Origin: Legionella sp. MW5194
GTDB lineage: Bacteria; Pseudomonadota; Gammaproteobacteria; Legionellales; Legionellaceae
Assembly: GCF_016864235.1 (NCBI RefSeq)
Contig: NZ_CP045732.1
Span: forward strand, 2,542,001-2,606,000
Direction: 5' to 3'
Length of the DNA stretch: 64,000 nucleotides
The position numbers and the translations under genes were made by a program. Position 1 is the stretch's first letter; each line of letters begins with the position of its first letter. This document shows positions 38,872-49,929 of the stretch, piece after piece. The notes under the pieces were generated by a model. That model made no database searches. It worked only from the letters and a program-made list of their open reading frames with translations, and was not told the DNA's origin.

Positions 38872-40542
38872 TTAGAAATAGCAACCCACACCGTCGAAAC
38901 CAATGACCTCGCAGCGTTTGAAGGATGATTTATCCAACTGATAACGGGTTTTACCATACACAGCCACAATCTGTTCGCCATTCTGCTCTACTCTGGGCAA
39001 TTGGTAATTACCTTCGTCCTGGCAGGCAGCTTCCAGTTGTTGCCAGTGAGCTTTTGCGGTGGTTAACGTTTTTTGTTGAGCCTGCAAAGCACCTCCGGCA
39101 CAGGAAACCAATCCGAGGTTTTGTCCAGCGGGGGCTGTAAAGACCACATCGTAGTTGGCTAATGCGGCTTTTATAGCCTGATGCGCGTCCAGGATACCGT
39201 GGCCGCAAGGCTTTTTGCCGACACACGACTTGTTGGCATCGCGGCTTTCGCCAAAGGCATGGGTGGTGGTAAAGAGAAGCTGTTCGACCTGCTCGGGCGT
39301 AATGTCGCTGTTTTTAACTGCATAAATCAACGCAGCAATACCCGCTGCATGCGGAGAAGCCATGCTGGTGCCTTGATAGAAATCAAATCCCGAACCCTGA
39401 TAGCCGCCACCAGGATTCACCGTTGACAGAATGGAGCCCGTCTTGCCATAACGTGCGTCCCCGCCCGGCGCTGCGTAGGTGATGCCCGGTCCGTAATTGG
39501 AATAATAGGCACGCAAACCTTCAGGTCCGGTTGAGGCAACCTTCATGGTGTGATTACACACCGCCGGCGCATTGTAATGCTCCCAACGGTTGTCATTGCC
39601 TGCGGCGGCTGCAACCACAGCCCCTTGTTTGCGGGCGAAAGCCAGGGCTTCCTGCAAGGCTTCATCGCAGTGGTCGATCTCTTTGCCAGGTCCCTCATCC
39701 ACGCCAAAGCTCATATTCAATACTTTGGCAGGGTAAGGATTATGCGGTACGCCAGGCACATCACCACCAACTGACCAATAGATGGCATTCACCACCTGGC
39801 TTTCATAAAACATACCACTGGCATCCGGTATTTTCACAGGCAGTACTTTAAGATGAACACCGATGCCGTTCATGACCTCACCGTAAGCAGCTATTGTCCC
39901 TGCGACATGCGTACCATGGTAAGAACGCGTTTCATCGCGTACATCACGGTTGTTGCCGGCGAAATTCCATCCCCACACCCCACCACCCTCGTCTTTGGTG
40001 AGGTTATCCACCAGGCTGGGATTTAAAGCCACCCCGGTATCTAAAACAGCAACCACAACGGGGAAATGCGCCTCGCCCGTCGTATAGGCCCAGGCACCGT
40101 CGCGTTTGCCCGCGGCTGATTCCAGCATGACCCCGGCGGGGGCTGAAAACTCATCCCATTGCAGCTCATGGGATAATGGAATGTAGTCGCTGTCAGTCGA
40201 CTGGTTCATGGGTTTAAAATGGCCAACCCGGTCTTTGACGGCATATTGGATCTCGGGATTGTGGCGAAGTGTCGCCAATACCCAATCCGTTGCATCACCC
40301 TGAGAGAGGGCCTGTTTTAGTTCACTTGCGGGGATGGACAACACATAAGCACCATTCGCCATAGGTGTTAAGGTTTTTACAGGCACATGCAATTGCTGGG
40401 TCAACTGCTTTTGGAGACTGGTCAACACCATGGGGTGTTTGTATTTAATAATGACCCGCACATCATGAGTTTCGGGTAAAGCACATGCCCCTTGAGCCAG
40501 CGCCAGCAGGGTGCATCCAATAAGTCCTGTTTGATACCGCAT
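38872..40542 (-). CDS. Secreted subtilisin-like serine protease (S8 family)
   Basis: About 556 aa. A signal peptide (residues 1-22, ending GACA) and an inhibitor-I9-like propeptide (about 25-105) precede the S8 catalytic domain with Asp168 (AVLDTG), His209 (YHGTHVAG), oxyanion Asn316 (AAAAGN) and Ser393 (GTSMASPHAA). A C-terminal extension of about 100 residues with paired Cys follows. It is expected to be exported, in Legionella probably through the type II Lsp pathway (inference). In-frame codons extend to 40608, but GGAGAT precedes the ATG at 40542. Confidence 0.9.
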   Translation of the reverse strand: MRYQTGLIGCTLLALAQGACALPETHDVRVIIKYKHPMVLTSLQKQLTQQLHVPVKTLTPMANGAYVLSIPASELKQALSQGDATDWVLATLRHNPEIQYAVKDRVGHFKPMNQSTDSDYIPLSHELQWDEFSAPAGVMLESAAGKRDGAWAYTTGEAHFPVVVAVLDTGVALNPSLVDNLTKDEGGGVWGWNFAGNNRDVRDETRSYHGTHVAGTIAAYGEVMNGIGVHLKVLPVKIPDASGMFYESQVVNAIYWSVGGDVPGVPHNPYPAKVLNMSFGVDEGPGKEIDHCDEALQEALAFARKQGAVVAAAAGNDNRWEHYNAPAVCNHTMKVASTGPEGLRAYYSNYGPGITYAAPGGDARYGKTGSILSTVNPGGGYQGSGFDFYQGTSMASPHAAGIAALIYAVKNSDITPEQVEQLLFTTTHAFGESRDANKSCVGKKPCGHGILDAHQAIKAALANYDVVFTAPAGQNLGLVSCAGGALQAQQKTLTTAKAHWQQLEAACQDEGNYQLPRVEQNGEQIVAVYGKTRYQLDKSSFKRCEVIGFDGVGCYF

Positions 40543-40695
40543 TTGTCCATCTCCTTGCGTCAATAAGGTGTTCAGTATGCAGGAGTTTGTTTTTGACAAC
40601 AAGAGCATTAATTACGTGGTATCCGGTTAAATAACGGAGGTGTATCCAGGCAGGAGGAACTCCCTTCAGACATCGCCAAAGGGAGAAGAAATGAA

Positions 40696-42018
40696 TTAAT
40701 ACCGGTAATGATCGGGCTTGTACGGACCATCCACAGCGACACCGATGTAATCGGCCTGCTCACGGGTCAATTGCGTTAATTTAGCACCAATGCGGTCCAG
40801 GTGCAGGCGAGCAACTTTTTCATCCAGGTGTTTAGGTAACACGTACACCTGATGCTCGTAATGGTCACTGTGCTGAAATAATTCAATTTGAGCTAAAACC
40901 TGATTGGTGAATGACGTGGACATGACAAAACTGGGGTGTCCAGTCGCACAGCCTAAATTAACGAGACGGCCTTCTGCCAGAATGATCAGCCGTTTGCCAT
41001 CTGGAAAAATGACATGGTCCACCTGCGGTTTTATATTCTCCCAGCGGTATTGGCGCAGGCTTTGTATGTCAATTTCGGAATCAAAATGACCAATATTACA
41101 AACAATGGCCTGATTGCGCATGCGCAACAGATGGTCATGGGTCACCACGTGGTAATTGCCTGTGGCACTGACAACGATATCGACTTCGTGAGCGACATCA
41201 TCCAGAGTAACCACTCGATACCCTTCCATGGCCGCCTGCAGTGCGCAGATGGGGTCAATTTCACTGATATAGACAGTCGCCCCCTGCCCTTTCAAGGCTT
41301 GTGCACACCCCTTGCCCACATCCCCGTAACCTAAGATAATGGCGACTTTGCCGGCAATCATGACATCCGTGGCACGCTTTAATCCATCCAGCAGGGATTC
41401 ACGGCAGCCGTATAGATTGTCGAATTTTGACTTGGTCACCGCATTATTGACATTGATGGCCGGAATTTTGAGCTGATGCTGTTTAGCCATTTCGTAAAGA
41501 CGGGCCACCCCGGTTGTGGTTTCCTCCGAAACGCCTCGCACATTTTTTAACAGTTCGGGGTATTTTTCATGCATCACCTGGGTCAAATCGCCACCGTCAT
41601 CCAGCAGGAGGTTCGGTTCCCAGCCATCAGGCCCGCGGATGGTTTGCTCCACGCACCACCAGTATTCTTCTTCCGTTTCTCCCTTCCAGGCAAAGACCGG
41701 AACGCCGCTCGCCGCAATGGCCGCAGCCGCCTGATCCTGGGTGGAAAAGATATTACAGGAGGACCATCGTACCTCTGCACCCAAAGCAATCAGGGTTTCG
41801 ATTAACACGGCGGTCTGAATGGTCATGTGCAGGCAGCCGGCAATCCGTGCTCCCTTAAGCGGTTGGGTTTTGCCAAATTCCTGACGTAAGGCCATCAAAC
41901 CCGGCATTTCGGTTTCCGCTATGGCGATTTCTTTGCGGCCCCAGGCGGCTAAGGAAATATCAGCCACTTTAAAATCCTGACCAACACGAGGCCTACTCAA
42001 TGCATCGATGTGTTTCAT
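40696..42018 (-). CDS. ahcY: Adenosylhomocysteinase
   Basis: About 440 aa. Hydrolyses S-adenosylhomocysteine to adenosine and homocysteine, the recycling arm of the methyl cycle. NAD-binding [15 protein letters not shown], the substrate-binding [26 protein letters not shown] (catalytic Lys) and the C-terminal tail KPDHYRY are intact. The ATG at 42018 follows AAGGAT. The GTG at 42036 is unlikely. It lies 58 nt downstream of metK, forming a methyl-cycle unit. Confidence 0.96.
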   Translation of the reverse strand: MKHIDALSRPRVGQDFKVADISLAAWGRKEIAIAETEMPGLMALRQEFGKTQPLKGARIAGCLHMTIQTAVLIETLIALGAEVRWSSCNIFSTQDQAAAAIAASGVPVFAWKGETEEEYWWCVEQTIRGPDGWEPNLLLDDGGDLTQVMHEKYPELLKNVRGVSEETTTGVARLYEMAKQHQLKIPAINVNNAVTKSKFDNLYGCRESLLDGLKRATDVMIAGKVAIILGYGDVGKGCAQALKGQGATVYISEIDPICALQAAMEGYRVVTLDDVAHEVDIVVSATGNYHVVTHDHLLRMRNQAIVCNIGHFDSEIDIQSLRQYRWENIKPQVDHVIFPDGKRLIILAEGRLVNLGCATGHPSFVMSTSFTNQVLAQIELFQHSDHYEHQVYVLPKHLDEKVARLHLDRIGAKLTQLTREQADYIGVAVDGPYKPDHYRY

Positions 42019-42076
42019 ATGATTATCCTTTCTCACGACTAAAAGCCTGTTGCCAGCGCAACAGGCCGTTACTTAA

Positions 42077-43225
42077 TTACAGCGCTCTTTTAAGGGCATC
42101 AACTTTATCTAGACGCTCCCAGGGAAGATCATTTCGGCCATAGTGACCGTATGCGGCTGTCTGCCGATAAATCGGACGCAGCAAATCGTGATGATCAATA
42201 ATCCCCTGCGGCGTTAAATCGAAGTGCGTATTGATTAAATCAATGATGGTGTCATCGGATAAACGACCGGTATTGTAGGTGTCGATGCTGATGGAAGTCG
42301 GCTCCGCCACACCGATTGCATAGGAAACCTGAATTTCGCACTTGTCAGCAATGCCTGCAGCCACCAGGTTTTTAGCCACATGACGCGCAGCATAAGCGGC
42401 AGAACGATCCACTTTTGACGGATCTTTACCTGAAAAACACCCACCGCCATGGCGGGCCATGCCGCCATAGGTATCCACAATGATTTTTCGCCCGGTCAAT
42501 CCGCAATCACCTAAGGGTCCGCCGATTACGAAACGGCCAGTGGGATTAATGAAATAGCGGGTTGACGGAGTTAACCAGGCTGCTGGTAAAATCGGCTTGA
42601 TGATTTCCTCACGAACGGCTTCGCATAATTCCTTGTGACTGATGTCGGGAGCATGCTGGGTAGAAAACACGATGGTATCGATCGCTACCGGTTTACCCTG
42701 CTCATAGCGCATGGTCAGCTGGCATTTGGCATCAGGGCGCAACCAGGGTAATTTCCCTTCCTTGCGCATCTGCGCCTGCTTTGCCATCAAACGGTGAGAG
42801 TAAGCGATGGGAGCCGGCATGAACACGTCAGTTTCACGGCTGGCATAACCAAACATCAAGCCCTGATCCCCGGCACCCAGTATTTTGGTTTCCTGATTGT
42901 CGACACCCTGAGCAATGTCGGGGGATTGTTTACCGATCGCGCTCAACACCGCACAGGACGCCCAGTCAAACCCCATCTCTGAACTGTTGTAACCGATGTC
43001 GCGAATAACGCCGCGGGTGATTTCTTCCACATCCACCCAGGCAGTGGTCGTAATTTCGCCGCCGACTAGCACCATACCGGTCTTTACCAGGGTTTCGCAG
43101 GCCACACGCGCTTTGGGATCTTTTGCTAAAATGGCATCTAGAATCGCATCGGAAATCTGATCCGCAATCTTATCCGGGTGGCCTTCTGAAACGGATTCCG
43201 AAGTAAAAACGTGAAAATTACTCAC
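42077..43225 (-). CDS. metK: S-adenosylmethionine synthetase
   Basis: A 382-aa enzyme making SAM from methionine and ATP. Evidence includes [34 protein letters not shown] and [22 protein letters not shown] (the metal and phosphate-binding loop). The gene overlaps the end of carA by 8 nt, so carA-metK-ahcY are transcribed together. No SAM riboswitch is visible in or before the overlap. Confidence 0.97.
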   Translation of the reverse strand: MSNFHVFTSESVSEGHPDKIADQISDAILDAILAKDPKARVACETLVKTGMVLVGGEITTTAWVDVEEITRGVIRDIGYNSSEMGFDWASCAVLSAIGKQSPDIAQGVDNQETKILGAGDQGLMFGYASRETDVFMPAPIAYSHRLMAKQAQMRKEGKLPWLRPDAKCQLTMRYEQGKPVAIDTIVFSTQHAPDISHKELCEAVREEIIKPILPAAWLTPSTRYFINPTGRFVIGGPLGDCGLTGRKIIVDTYGGMARHGGGCFSGKDPSKVDRSAAYAARHVAKNLVAAGIADKCEIQVSYAIGVAEPTSISIDTYNTGRLSDDTIIDLINTHFDLTPQGIIDHHDLLRPIYRQTAAYGHYGRNDLPWERLDKVDALKRAL

Positions 43226-44366
43226 TACCTGTTCTCCCTAAATTGGTTTTATGATTTGAATCCATCATAGTGACAAATTCATCGAAAATGATTTCAATTT
43301 CATGCGGTCCTGGACTTGCTTCCGGATGGCCCTGAAAAGCCAGAGCGGGTTTGGTCTTGTGTCGAATACCCTGTAAGCTGTTATCAAACAGTGAACGATG
43401 CGTTATTTCAAGGCAATCCGGTAAAGTGGCTTCTTCCACTGTAAAACCATGGTTCTGACTGGTGATGAAGACCCGGTGGGGTAAGCGTGTTTCAATCACA
43501 GGGTGATTGGCGCCATGGTGACCAAATTTCATTTTGACCGTTTTAGCCCCAGCCGCCAGGGCCAGGATTTGAAACCCCAGACAAATACCGAAGAGGGGAA
43601 TGTCTTTTTCTAAAAATTCACGCGTGGCAGCAATGGCATAATCACAGGCAAACGGATCGCCTGGGCCATTGGATAAAAAGATACCGTCAGGATTTAAAGC
43701 CAGGGCTTCTTTGGCCGAGGTAGTCGCCGGCACCAGGGTAATATGGCAGCCTTTTTCATGCAGGATACGCAGGATATTGTATTTCACGCCAAAATCATAA
43801 GCGACCACATGAAAATGCGAAGGCCTGGATTTTGGTCCCCATTCGCCGCGACCGTCATGCCAGCGTTCGATGGTCTGGCGCGACACTTCACAGGCGAGGT
43901 CCAGACCATCCAGACCGCCGAACTGCTGCGCCTTGCGAACAGCCGCCTGTTCATCATCCTGGGTACTGATACAGGCCCCTATCGCGCCCTTTTCGCGCAA
44001 CAGAAGGGTCAACTGACGGGTGTCGATGCCGGCAATGGCCACCACCCCCTGCCTTTTAAGCCAGTCGGGCAGGGATTGTGAGGCGCGGTAATTACTGGGA
44101 ATCAGCGAGCAGTGACGCATGACCAGTCCGGCCGCCCAGATTCGTGAAGACTCCATGTCCTCTTCATTACAACCGGTATTCCCAACATGCGCCGTCGTCA
44201 GCGTGATAATCTGCCTGGCATAGGATGGATCAGTGAGCATTTCCTGATAACCAGTCATCGACGTATTGAAAACCAGTTCACCGACGCAATCCCCGTGTGC
44301 GCCCACGGAAACTCCTCGAAATACTGTTCCATCGGCTAGCGCTAAAATTGCTGGTTTATTAAACAT
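43218..44366 (-). CDS. carA: Carbamoyl-phosphate synthase small (glutaminase) subunit
   Basis: About 382 aa. Releases ammonia from glutamine for carbamoyl phosphate, feeding arginine and pyrimidine synthesis. The N-terminal small-subunit domain ([26 protein letters not shown]) is followed by a class I glutamine amidotransferase domain with the nucleophile Cys in FGICLGFQ and the His-Glu pair in [14 protein letters not shown] at 44366 is preferred over an in-frame codon at 44408. The usual partner carB is not downstream. Instead metK overlaps by 8 nt, so carB must lie elsewhere. Confidence 0.95.
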   Translation of the reverse strand: MFNKPAILALADGTVFRGVSVGAHGDCVGELVFNTSMTGYQEMLTDPSYARQIITLTTAHVGNTGCNEEDMESSRIWAAGLVMRHCSLIPSNYRASQSLPDWLKRQGVVAIAGIDTRQLTLLLREKGAIGACISTQDDEQAAVRKAQQFGGLDGLDLACEVSRQTIERWHDGRGEWGPKSRPSHFHVVAYDFGVKYNILRILHEKGCHITLVPATTSAKEALALNPDGIFLSNGPGDPFACDYAIAATREFLEKDIPLFGICLGFQILALAAGAKTVKMKFGHHGANHPVIETRLPHRVFITSQNHGFTVEEATLPDCLEITHRSLFDNSLQGIRHKTKPALAFQGHPEASPGPHEIEIIFDEFVTMMDSNHKTNLGRTGSE

Positions 44367-44475
44367 GGAGATACTCTTCACTAAAGGGCTCTTTGGCTCT
44401 GAGCCCATTTCGGTCGAAATGGCCCAGAGCAGACAGCTACTGGCAGTAAAATTAACGGATTGTAACGTACTCGTG

Positions 44476-45606
44476 TTAAAATTTCATGTCCTCGAAGAAT
44501 TTTTTTACACCATCGAACCAGGAGCTTAAACGCGGCGAATGGGTTTTTTTACTGCTGTCTAAGGATTCCTGCAATTGGGTTAATAACTCCTTCTGTTCGC
44601 GGGATAAGTTCACCGGCGTTTCCACCACCACCCGGCAAAGCAAATCGCCGATGCCCTGACCTCTTACCGATTTAATTCCCTTACCCCTTAAACGAAACAC
44701 TTTGCCGGTTTGCGTCTCAGCAGGAATCTTAAGGGTAACCCGCCCCTCCAGTGTAGGGACTTCGATAGAGCCGCCCAGCGCCGCTGTGGCAAAACTTATC
44801 GGCACTTCACAATGGAGATCACTGTCGCTTCGTTCAAAAATGGGATGCGCCTTGACACCGATTTGAACATACAAGTCGCCGCTGCCGCCACCATGGATAC
44901 CGGCCTCGCCTTCGCCGCTTAACCGCACTCTGTCGCCATTGTCGACGCCGGCCGGGATTTTAACCGTGAGTTTTTTACTTTCCCGTACGCGGCCCTGACC
45001 ATGGCAGTTGCGGCAGGGATCGGTGATTACCCGACCTTCGCCATGACAGCTGGGACAGGTTTGTTGAATGGAAAAGAAACCCTGTTGGATACGCACCTGG
45101 CCTACGCCGCCGCAGGTTTCGCAATTTTTGGGACTGGATCCGGGTTTTGCTCCCGAACCATGACAGACGCCACAGGCCGCATGACGGGGTACAGTAATTT
45201 CAACCTGCTTACCGGCTGCCGCTTCTTCCAGGGTCAGTTGCAGGTTGTACTGCATATCGGCACCGCGTTGACCGCGTGATTGCCGCCCCTGCCCGCGCCC
45301 GCCGGAGAAAATGTTTTCGAATATGTCTTCAAACACATCGCCAAACCCGCCAAAACCACCAAATCCGCCGCGCATGGATGGATCAACGCCAGCATGGCCA
45401 AACTGGTCATAAGCCGCTCGCTTTTGCGGATCGGACAGGACAGCGTAGGCTTTTTGAATTTCCTTGAATTTTTCTTCAGACTCTTTGTCATTGGAATTAC
45501 GATCAGGGTGGTATTTCATGGCCAGCTTGCGATAGGCCTTCTTGATTTCGTTTTCATCGGCATGACGGCCCACGCCGAGAAGTTCGTAGTAATCCTGTTG
45601 TTCCAT
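44476..45606 (-). CDS. dnaJ: Chaperone protein DnaJ
   Basis: A 376-aa Hsp40 co-chaperone that stimulates DnaK ATPase and presents substrates. The J domain with HPD (KYHPDRNS) lies within residues 1-70. A Gly/Phe-rich linker (about 75-110) precedes four CxxCxGxG zinc repeats ([32 protein letters not shown]). C-terminal substrate-binding domains follow. It is downstream of dnaK across a terminator-like hairpin. Confidence 0.97.
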   Translation of the reverse strand: MEQQDYYELLGVGRHADENEIKKAYRKLAMKYHPDRNSNDKESEEKFKEIQKAYAVLSDPQKRAAYDQFGHAGVDPSMRGGFGGFGGFGDVFEDIFENIFSGGRGQGRQSRGQRGADMQYNLQLTLEEAAAGKQVEITVPRHAACGVCHGSGAKPGSSPKNCETCGGVGQVRIQQGFFSIQQTCPSCHGEGRVITDPCRNCHGQGRVRESKKLTVKIPAGVDNGDRVRLSGEGEAGIHGGGSGDLYVQIGVKAHPIFERSDSDLHCEVPISFATAALGGSIEVPTLEGRVTLKIPAETQTGKVFRLRGKGIKSVRGQGIGDLLCRVVVETPVNLSREQKELLTQLQESLDSSKKTHSPRLSSWFDGVKKFFEDMKF

Positions 45607-45664
45607 GACTGCTCACATCAATAATAACGCTATACCTTTAAACCTATAGCACAATAATAGTAAA

Positions 45665-45681
45665 AGAGTGCCTGGCACTCT
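45665..45681 (-). terminator. Terminator-like hairpin between dnaK and dnaJ
   Basis: On the minus strand AGAGTGC and GCACTCT pair around CAG and are followed by TTTTACTATTATT, the form of an intrinsic terminator. Read-through or a separate promoter would be needed for dnaJ. Confidence 0.55.
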
Positions 45682-45765
45682 CCCCTGAATCATTACTTAA
45701 GCAGCGCCGGTCAGGCTTTAGCAGACACGCTTCGGTGGTCCGCTAAAACCGCCGTACGCTATCTG

Positions 45766-47712
45766 TTATTTTTTGTCGTCCTGAACTTCTTCAAATTCAG
45801 CATCGACAACCCCTTCATCGGCTTTGGCAGAAGACGCTTCTTCTGTGTGAGTCTCAGCACCGGCTGGAGCGCCCTGTGCCTGGCCTTCCGCGGCTTTCTT
45901 GGCATAAATGCGCTCAGCCATTTTCGCAGAAGCATCGGTCAGAACTTTCAATTTGTCTTCGATGTGAGCCTTGTCATTGCCCTTGACCGCTTCTTTCAAT
46001 TCGGAAATGGCTGTTTCAATGCCGCGTTTTTCGTCATCAGACAGCTCTGTTGCCAAATCTTTCAGGGATTTTTCACTGCTGTGAATCAAACTGTCTGCAT
46101 GGTTTCGGACATCAGCCAGTTCTTTGAATTTTTTGTCTTCGTCCGCATGCGCCTTGGCATCTTTCACCATCGCTTCGACTTCGGCTTCACTTAAACCGCT
46201 TGAAGCTTTAATGACGATGGATTGCGCCTTACCGGTAGCCTTGTCTTTAGCGGATACATTCAAAATACCGTTTGCGTCAATGTCAAAGGTCACTTCGATT
46301 TGCGGCACACCGCGTGGTGCAGGCGGAATGTCGTTTAAGTCAAAGCGGCCTAAGGATTTGTTCGCTGAAGCCTGTTCACGCTCCCCTTGCAGAACATGCA
46401 CGGTTACGGCGGTCTGATTATCATCGGCAGTGGAGAAAACCTGATTGGCCTTGGTAGGAATGGTTGTGTTTTTCTCAATCAGTTTGGTCATGACACCACC
46501 TAAGGTTTCAATCCCTAAAGACAGTGGCGTAACGTCAAGCAACAGAATGTCTTTCACGTCACCGGAAAGGACCGCCGCCTGAATAGCCGCACCGACAGCC
46601 ACCGCTTCATCAGGGTTTACGTCTTTACGGGGCTCTTTGCCGAAAAAGTCCTGCACGGTTTTTTGCACCAGCGGCATCCGGGTTTGACCGCCAACGAGAA
46701 TGACTTCATTGATTTGGGAAACTGACAGCCCGGCATCCTTTAATGCGGTTTTGCAGGGTTCAATCGTACGCTCAACCAGTTTTTCAACCAAGGATTCCAG
46801 TTTGGCACGGGTTAATTTGATGTTAAGGTGCTTGGGCCCTGACGCATCAGCCGTAATATAAGGCAGGTTAACATCGGTCTGCTGTGCGGATGACAATTCG
46901 ATTTTTGCTTTCTCAGCGGCTTCTTTCAGGCGTTGCAGAGCCAGCGGATCGTTATGCAGGTCAATGCCGGTGTCCTTTTTGAACTCAGCCGCCAGGTATT
47001 CAATTAAGGCGAGGTCAAAGTCTTCACCGCCGAGGAAGGTATCCCCATTCGTGGACAACACTTCAAACTGGTGCTCGCCATCGACCTCAGCAATTTCAAT
47101 AATGGAAATATCAAACGTACCGCCACCCAAGTCATAAACCGCAATGACGGAGTCACCGCGTTTTTTGTCCATTCCGTAAGCCAATGCGGCCGCTGTGGGT
47201 TCGTTGATGATACGTTTCACTTCAAGACCGGCGATGCGGCCAGCATCTTTTGTGGCCTGACGCTGAGAGTCATTGAAGTAAGCCGGAACAGTAATAACCG
47301 CTTCCTTGACTTCTTCACCCAGGTAATCTTCTGCGGTTTTCTTCATTTTGCGCAACACTTCCGCTGAAATCTGCGGCGGCGCCTTGTCCTGGTTTTTAAC
47401 ACGTACCCAGGCATCGCCATTGTCGGCTTTGATGATTTGGTAGGGAACCATTTTAATGTCTTTCTGAACCACTGGATCATCAAAACGACGTCCAATCAGA
47501 CGCTTGACGGCAAACAGGGTGTTTTTAGGATTGGTGACTGCCTGGCGTTTAGCGGCCTGACCAACCAGTGTTTCATTGTCATCCGTGTAAGCAACAATAG
47601 ACGGGGTGGTGCGGTGACCTTCGCTGTTTTCGATCACGCGGGTATTGTTGCCTTCCATGATCGCCACACAGGAGTTGGTCGTACCTAAGTCAATTCCGAT
47701 AATTTTTGCCAT
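45766..47712 (-). CDS. dnaK: Chaperone protein DnaK (Hsp70)
   Basis: A 648-aa ATP-dependent chaperone. The nucleotide-binding domain has [26 protein letters not shown] and [14 protein letters not shown]. The interdomain linker is [16 protein letters not shown]. The substrate-binding domain and the acidic tail end in [16 protein letters not shown] precedes the ATG. The genome order grpE-dnaK-dnaJ is conserved among gammaproteobacteria and probably heat-shock controlled. Confidence 0.98.
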   Translation of the reverse strand: MAKIIGIDLGTTNSCVAIMEGNNTRVIENSEGHRTTPSIVAYTDDNETLVGQAAKRQAVTNPKNTLFAVKRLIGRRFDDPVVQKDIKMVPYQIIKADNGDAWVRVKNQDKAPPQISAEVLRKMKKTAEDYLGEEVKEAVITVPAYFNDSQRQATKDAGRIAGLEVKRIINEPTAAALAYGMDKKRGDSVIAVYDLGGGTFDISIIEIAEVDGEHQFEVLSTNGDTFLGGEDFDLALIEYLAAEFKKDTGIDLHNDPLALQRLKEAAEKAKIELSSAQQTDVNLPYITADASGPKHLNIKLTRAKLESLVEKLVERTIEPCKTALKDAGLSVSQINEVILVGGQTRMPLVQKTVQDFFGKEPRKDVNPDEAVAVGAAIQAAVLSGDVKDILLLDVTPLSLGIETLGGVMTKLIEKNTTIPTKANQVFSTADDNQTAVTVHVLQGEREQASANKSLGRFDLNDIPPAPRGVPQIEVTFDIDANGILNVSAKDKATGKAQSIVIKASSGLSEAEVEAMVKDAKAHADEDKKFKELADVRNHADSLIHSSEKSLKDLATELSDDEKRGIETAISELKEAVKGNDKAHIEDKLKVLTDASAKMAERIYAKKAAEGQAQGAPAGAETHTEEASSAKADEGVVDAEFEEVQDDKK

Positions 47713-47786
47713 TTTATTCTTGCTCCACTAGTAATGTATTCATCATGTCTCTGATATGGGGTGAAATTTAACAATTTCAAGCGTGG

Positions 47787-48413
47787 TTACACATTTTCAT
47801 CAATTGGTTTCGGTTTTGCGACAATGACCCGGGCCGGTCGGATAATGCGGTCGTTGAGTTTGTAACCCTTCTGGAATACCGCAACAATTGAATTGGGGGC
47901 TGCTCCCGGCACGTCCTGCATGGACATGGCTTCATGTTCCTGCGGATTAAAGGGTTCACCCTGCGGGTCCAGTTGCTTGACATCGTGTTTATCCAGCACG
48001 TCCAGAAAGAGCTTCATCGTTAATTGAAGGCCTTCATACATGGCAACATTGGCATCTTTGTCCGCCAGTTGCAGGGCCTGCTCCAGGCTGTCGAGGATTG
48101 GCAGCAGGGAAGCAATCAGTTTTTCCTGGCCATAGCGATGGGCATTAGCGACATCGCGCTCCGCGCGGCGGCGTACGTTATCCAGCTCGGCTATCGCCCG
48201 CACTGACTTTTCCCAATTTTCATGGGCATGCTTTTCAGCCAACAGCAATTTTTCTTCAAGACCGCCAATGCTGGGTTGTTCCAGGGCCCCCTCGACATGC
48301 TCTGAGGAATCCTCACCGTCTGTCAGATCCTCATCGTCTTCAAACAAGTCATTGTCCAATGCGTCACTTTCTTCTTTAATTTTTTGCCAGTTTTTTGTTT
48401 TATTTTCGCTCAT
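47787..48413 (-). CDS. grpE: Nucleotide exchange factor GrpE
   Basis: A 208-aa protein that releases ADP from DnaK. An acidic disordered N-terminus (about 1-55) is followed by a long helix (ELDNVRRRAERDVANAHRYG) and the C-terminal beta domain with the PROSITE GrpE motif region (VFQKGYKLNDRIIRPARVIVAK). GAGGAG precedes the ATG. It is the first gene of the grpE-dnaK-dnaJ block. Confidence 0.96.
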   Translation of the reverse strand: MSENKTKNWQKIKEESDALDNDLFEDDEDLTDGEDSSEHVEGALEQPSIGGLEEKLLLAEKHAHENWEKSVRAIAELDNVRRRAERDVANAHRYGQEKLIASLLPILDSLEQALQLADKDANVAMYEGLQLTMKLFLDVLDKHDVKQLDPQGEPFNPQEHEAMSMQDVPGAAPNSIVAVFQKGYKLNDRIIRPARVIVAKPKPIDENV

Positions 48414-48443
48414 CAGCCACTCCTCGCATCAATCAGACGCTTT

Positions 48444-48472
48444 AAATTGGGGGCGGCGATAGAAAATTCAAG
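48444..48472 (-). promoter_or_regulatory. Sigma-32 (heat-shock) promoter upstream of grpE
   Basis: On the minus strand CTTGAA (48467-48472) and CCCCAATT are separated by 14 nt, matching the sigma-32 consensus CTTGAAA-N(11-15)-CCCCATnT. It lies 31-59 nt upstream of the grpE start. No CIRCE element is present. Confidence 0.68.
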
Positions 48473-48594
48473 TGTTCCTGTGCAATAATAATTGAAAAGA
48501 AGCTGCGGTTTAAAACAGAGAATTATTTGCCGTATCTTGCACAATCTGTTCATTCACAGCATACTTGGATTTTTGCCTAGTCATAAGGTTTACT

Positions 48595-49929
48595 ATGAGT
48601 TCTTGGTCTCCTGTTTCCTGGCAGCAGTTTTCATACCAGCAGGCCGCCACTTACCCGGATGAAATTCAACTGTCACGGGTGGTGGAACAGTTAAGTCAAA
48701 TGCCGCCTTTAGTCACCAGCGGCGAAATAAAAAGGCTGAAACTGGCCATTGCACGCGCCGGTCGTGGCCAGGCGTTTATTTTACAGGGCGGCGACTGTGC
48801 CGAATCATTTAACGATTGCCGCTCGCAGGTCATCAGCAATAAATTGAAAATTTTGTTGCAGATGAGCCTTGTGCTGCTCCATGGTATGCGTAAGCCCATC
48901 ATTCGTGTCGGCCGTATTGCCGGACAATACGCGAAGCCACGCTCGTCCGATTTTGAAACGCTCGATGGCGTGACGCTGCCGAGTTACCGCGGCGATTTGG
49001 TCAATTCCCCTGAGTTTAACGCCCATTCCCGCATCCCTAACCCCAAACTGTTGCTTAAGGGTTACAGCTGTGCTGCCATGACCCTGAATTACATCCGCGC
49101 CCTGCTCAACGGCGGCTTTGCCGATTTGCACCATCCGCAACGCTGGGATTTAAGCTTTGTCGAGCATTCACCCCAGGCGGAAGAATACAATACCATCGTC
49201 CGCTCGATTGCGGATTCGCTTGATTTTCTTGAAAGTATTGATGGCTTACGTAACAGCAGCCTGAGTAAGGTTGATTTCTATACTTCGCATGAAGCCCTGC
49301 ACCTTCATTATGAGCAAGCACTGACCCGCAAACCGCAGGATGGCCTGTGGTATAACCTTTCCACGCACCTCCCCTGGATTGGCATGCGCACGGCACAATT
49401 GGACAGCGCCCATGTCGAATTCATCCGCGGCATTCAAAACCCGATTGGCATTAAAATCGGACCGTCTGCCACCAAAGACTGGCTGCAAGCGTTGTTACAA
49501 AAACTCAACCCGGAGCGTGAAGAAGGCCGCCTGCTGCTGATTACCCGCTTGGGCGCCAATCAAATTGAACAACGGCTTCCTTCCCTGATTGCTGCTGTGC
49601 AGGAAAGCGGTTTCCCCGTCACCTGGTCCTGCGATCCCATGCATGGCAACACAGAAACCACGGCTGATGGCATTAAAACGCGCCATTTCGACAATATTCT
49701 TTCCGAATTGCAGCAAGCCGTCACGATTCATCAGAAAATGAACAGCTATCTGGGCGGCGTCCATTTCGAATTAACCGGCGACAATGTCACCGAATGCATT
49801 GGTGGTGCACGGGGTTTAAGCGAGAGCGATTTAAAACATGCTTACCGCAGCCTGGTGGATCCACGCCTGAATTATGAACAATCCCTGGAGATGGCTATTC
49901 AATTGAGCCGTCAGTTCCAAGCTTATTGA
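48595..49929 (+). CDS. Class II (plant-type) DAHP synthase
   Basis: About 444 aa. Condenses PEP and erythrose 4-phosphate, the first step of the shikimate pathway. Motifs of the type II family include GRGQAFILQGGDCAESF, RVGRIAGQYAKPRS, FYTSHEALHLHYE, GIKIGPS, WSCDPMHGNT and GGVHFELTGDNVTEC. The in-frame extension to 48565 is rejected since AAGG precedes the ATG at 48595. Its 3' end overlaps the convergent hydrolase gene by 35 nt. Confidence 0.93.
   Translation: MSSWSPVSWQQFSYQQAATYPDEIQLSRVVEQLSQMPPLVTSGEIKRLKLAIARAGRGQAFILQGGDCAESFNDCRSQVISNKLKILLQMSLVLLHGMRKPIIRVGRIAGQYAKPRSSDFETLDGVTLPSYRGDLVNSPEFNAHSRIPNPKLLLKGYSCAAMTLNYIRALLNGGFADLHHPQRWDLSFVEHSPQAEEYNTIVRSIADSLDFLESIDGLRNSSLSKVDFYTSHEALHLHYEQALTRKPQDGLWYNLSTHLPWIGMRTAQLDSAHVEFIRGIQNPIGIKIGPSATKDWLQALLQKLNPEREEGRLLLITRLGANQIEQRLPSLIAAVQESGFPVTWSCDPMHGNTETTADGIKTRHFDNILSELQQAVTIHQKMNSYLGGVHFELTGDNVTECIGGARGLSESDLKHAYRSLVDPRLNYEQSLEMAIQLSRQFQAY

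Noticed and set aside
38718-38981. Open frame of 87 codons across the tandem repeat
   Set aside because: It is a translation of the repeat itself and overlaps the 3' end of the subtilase gene on the same strand in another frame.
42019-42076. SAH or SAM riboswitch before ahcY or metK
   Set aside because: The metK-ahcY gap is only 58 nt, and metK overlaps carA. No structured aptamer fits.
45665-45681. CIRCE-like operator (GAGTGC...GCACTC) in the dnaK-dnaJ gap
   Set aside because: The real CIRCE has a 9-nt spacer and lies upstream of the operon. Here the arms are nearly adjacent, lie after dnaK and precede a U-rich run, so it is terminator-like.
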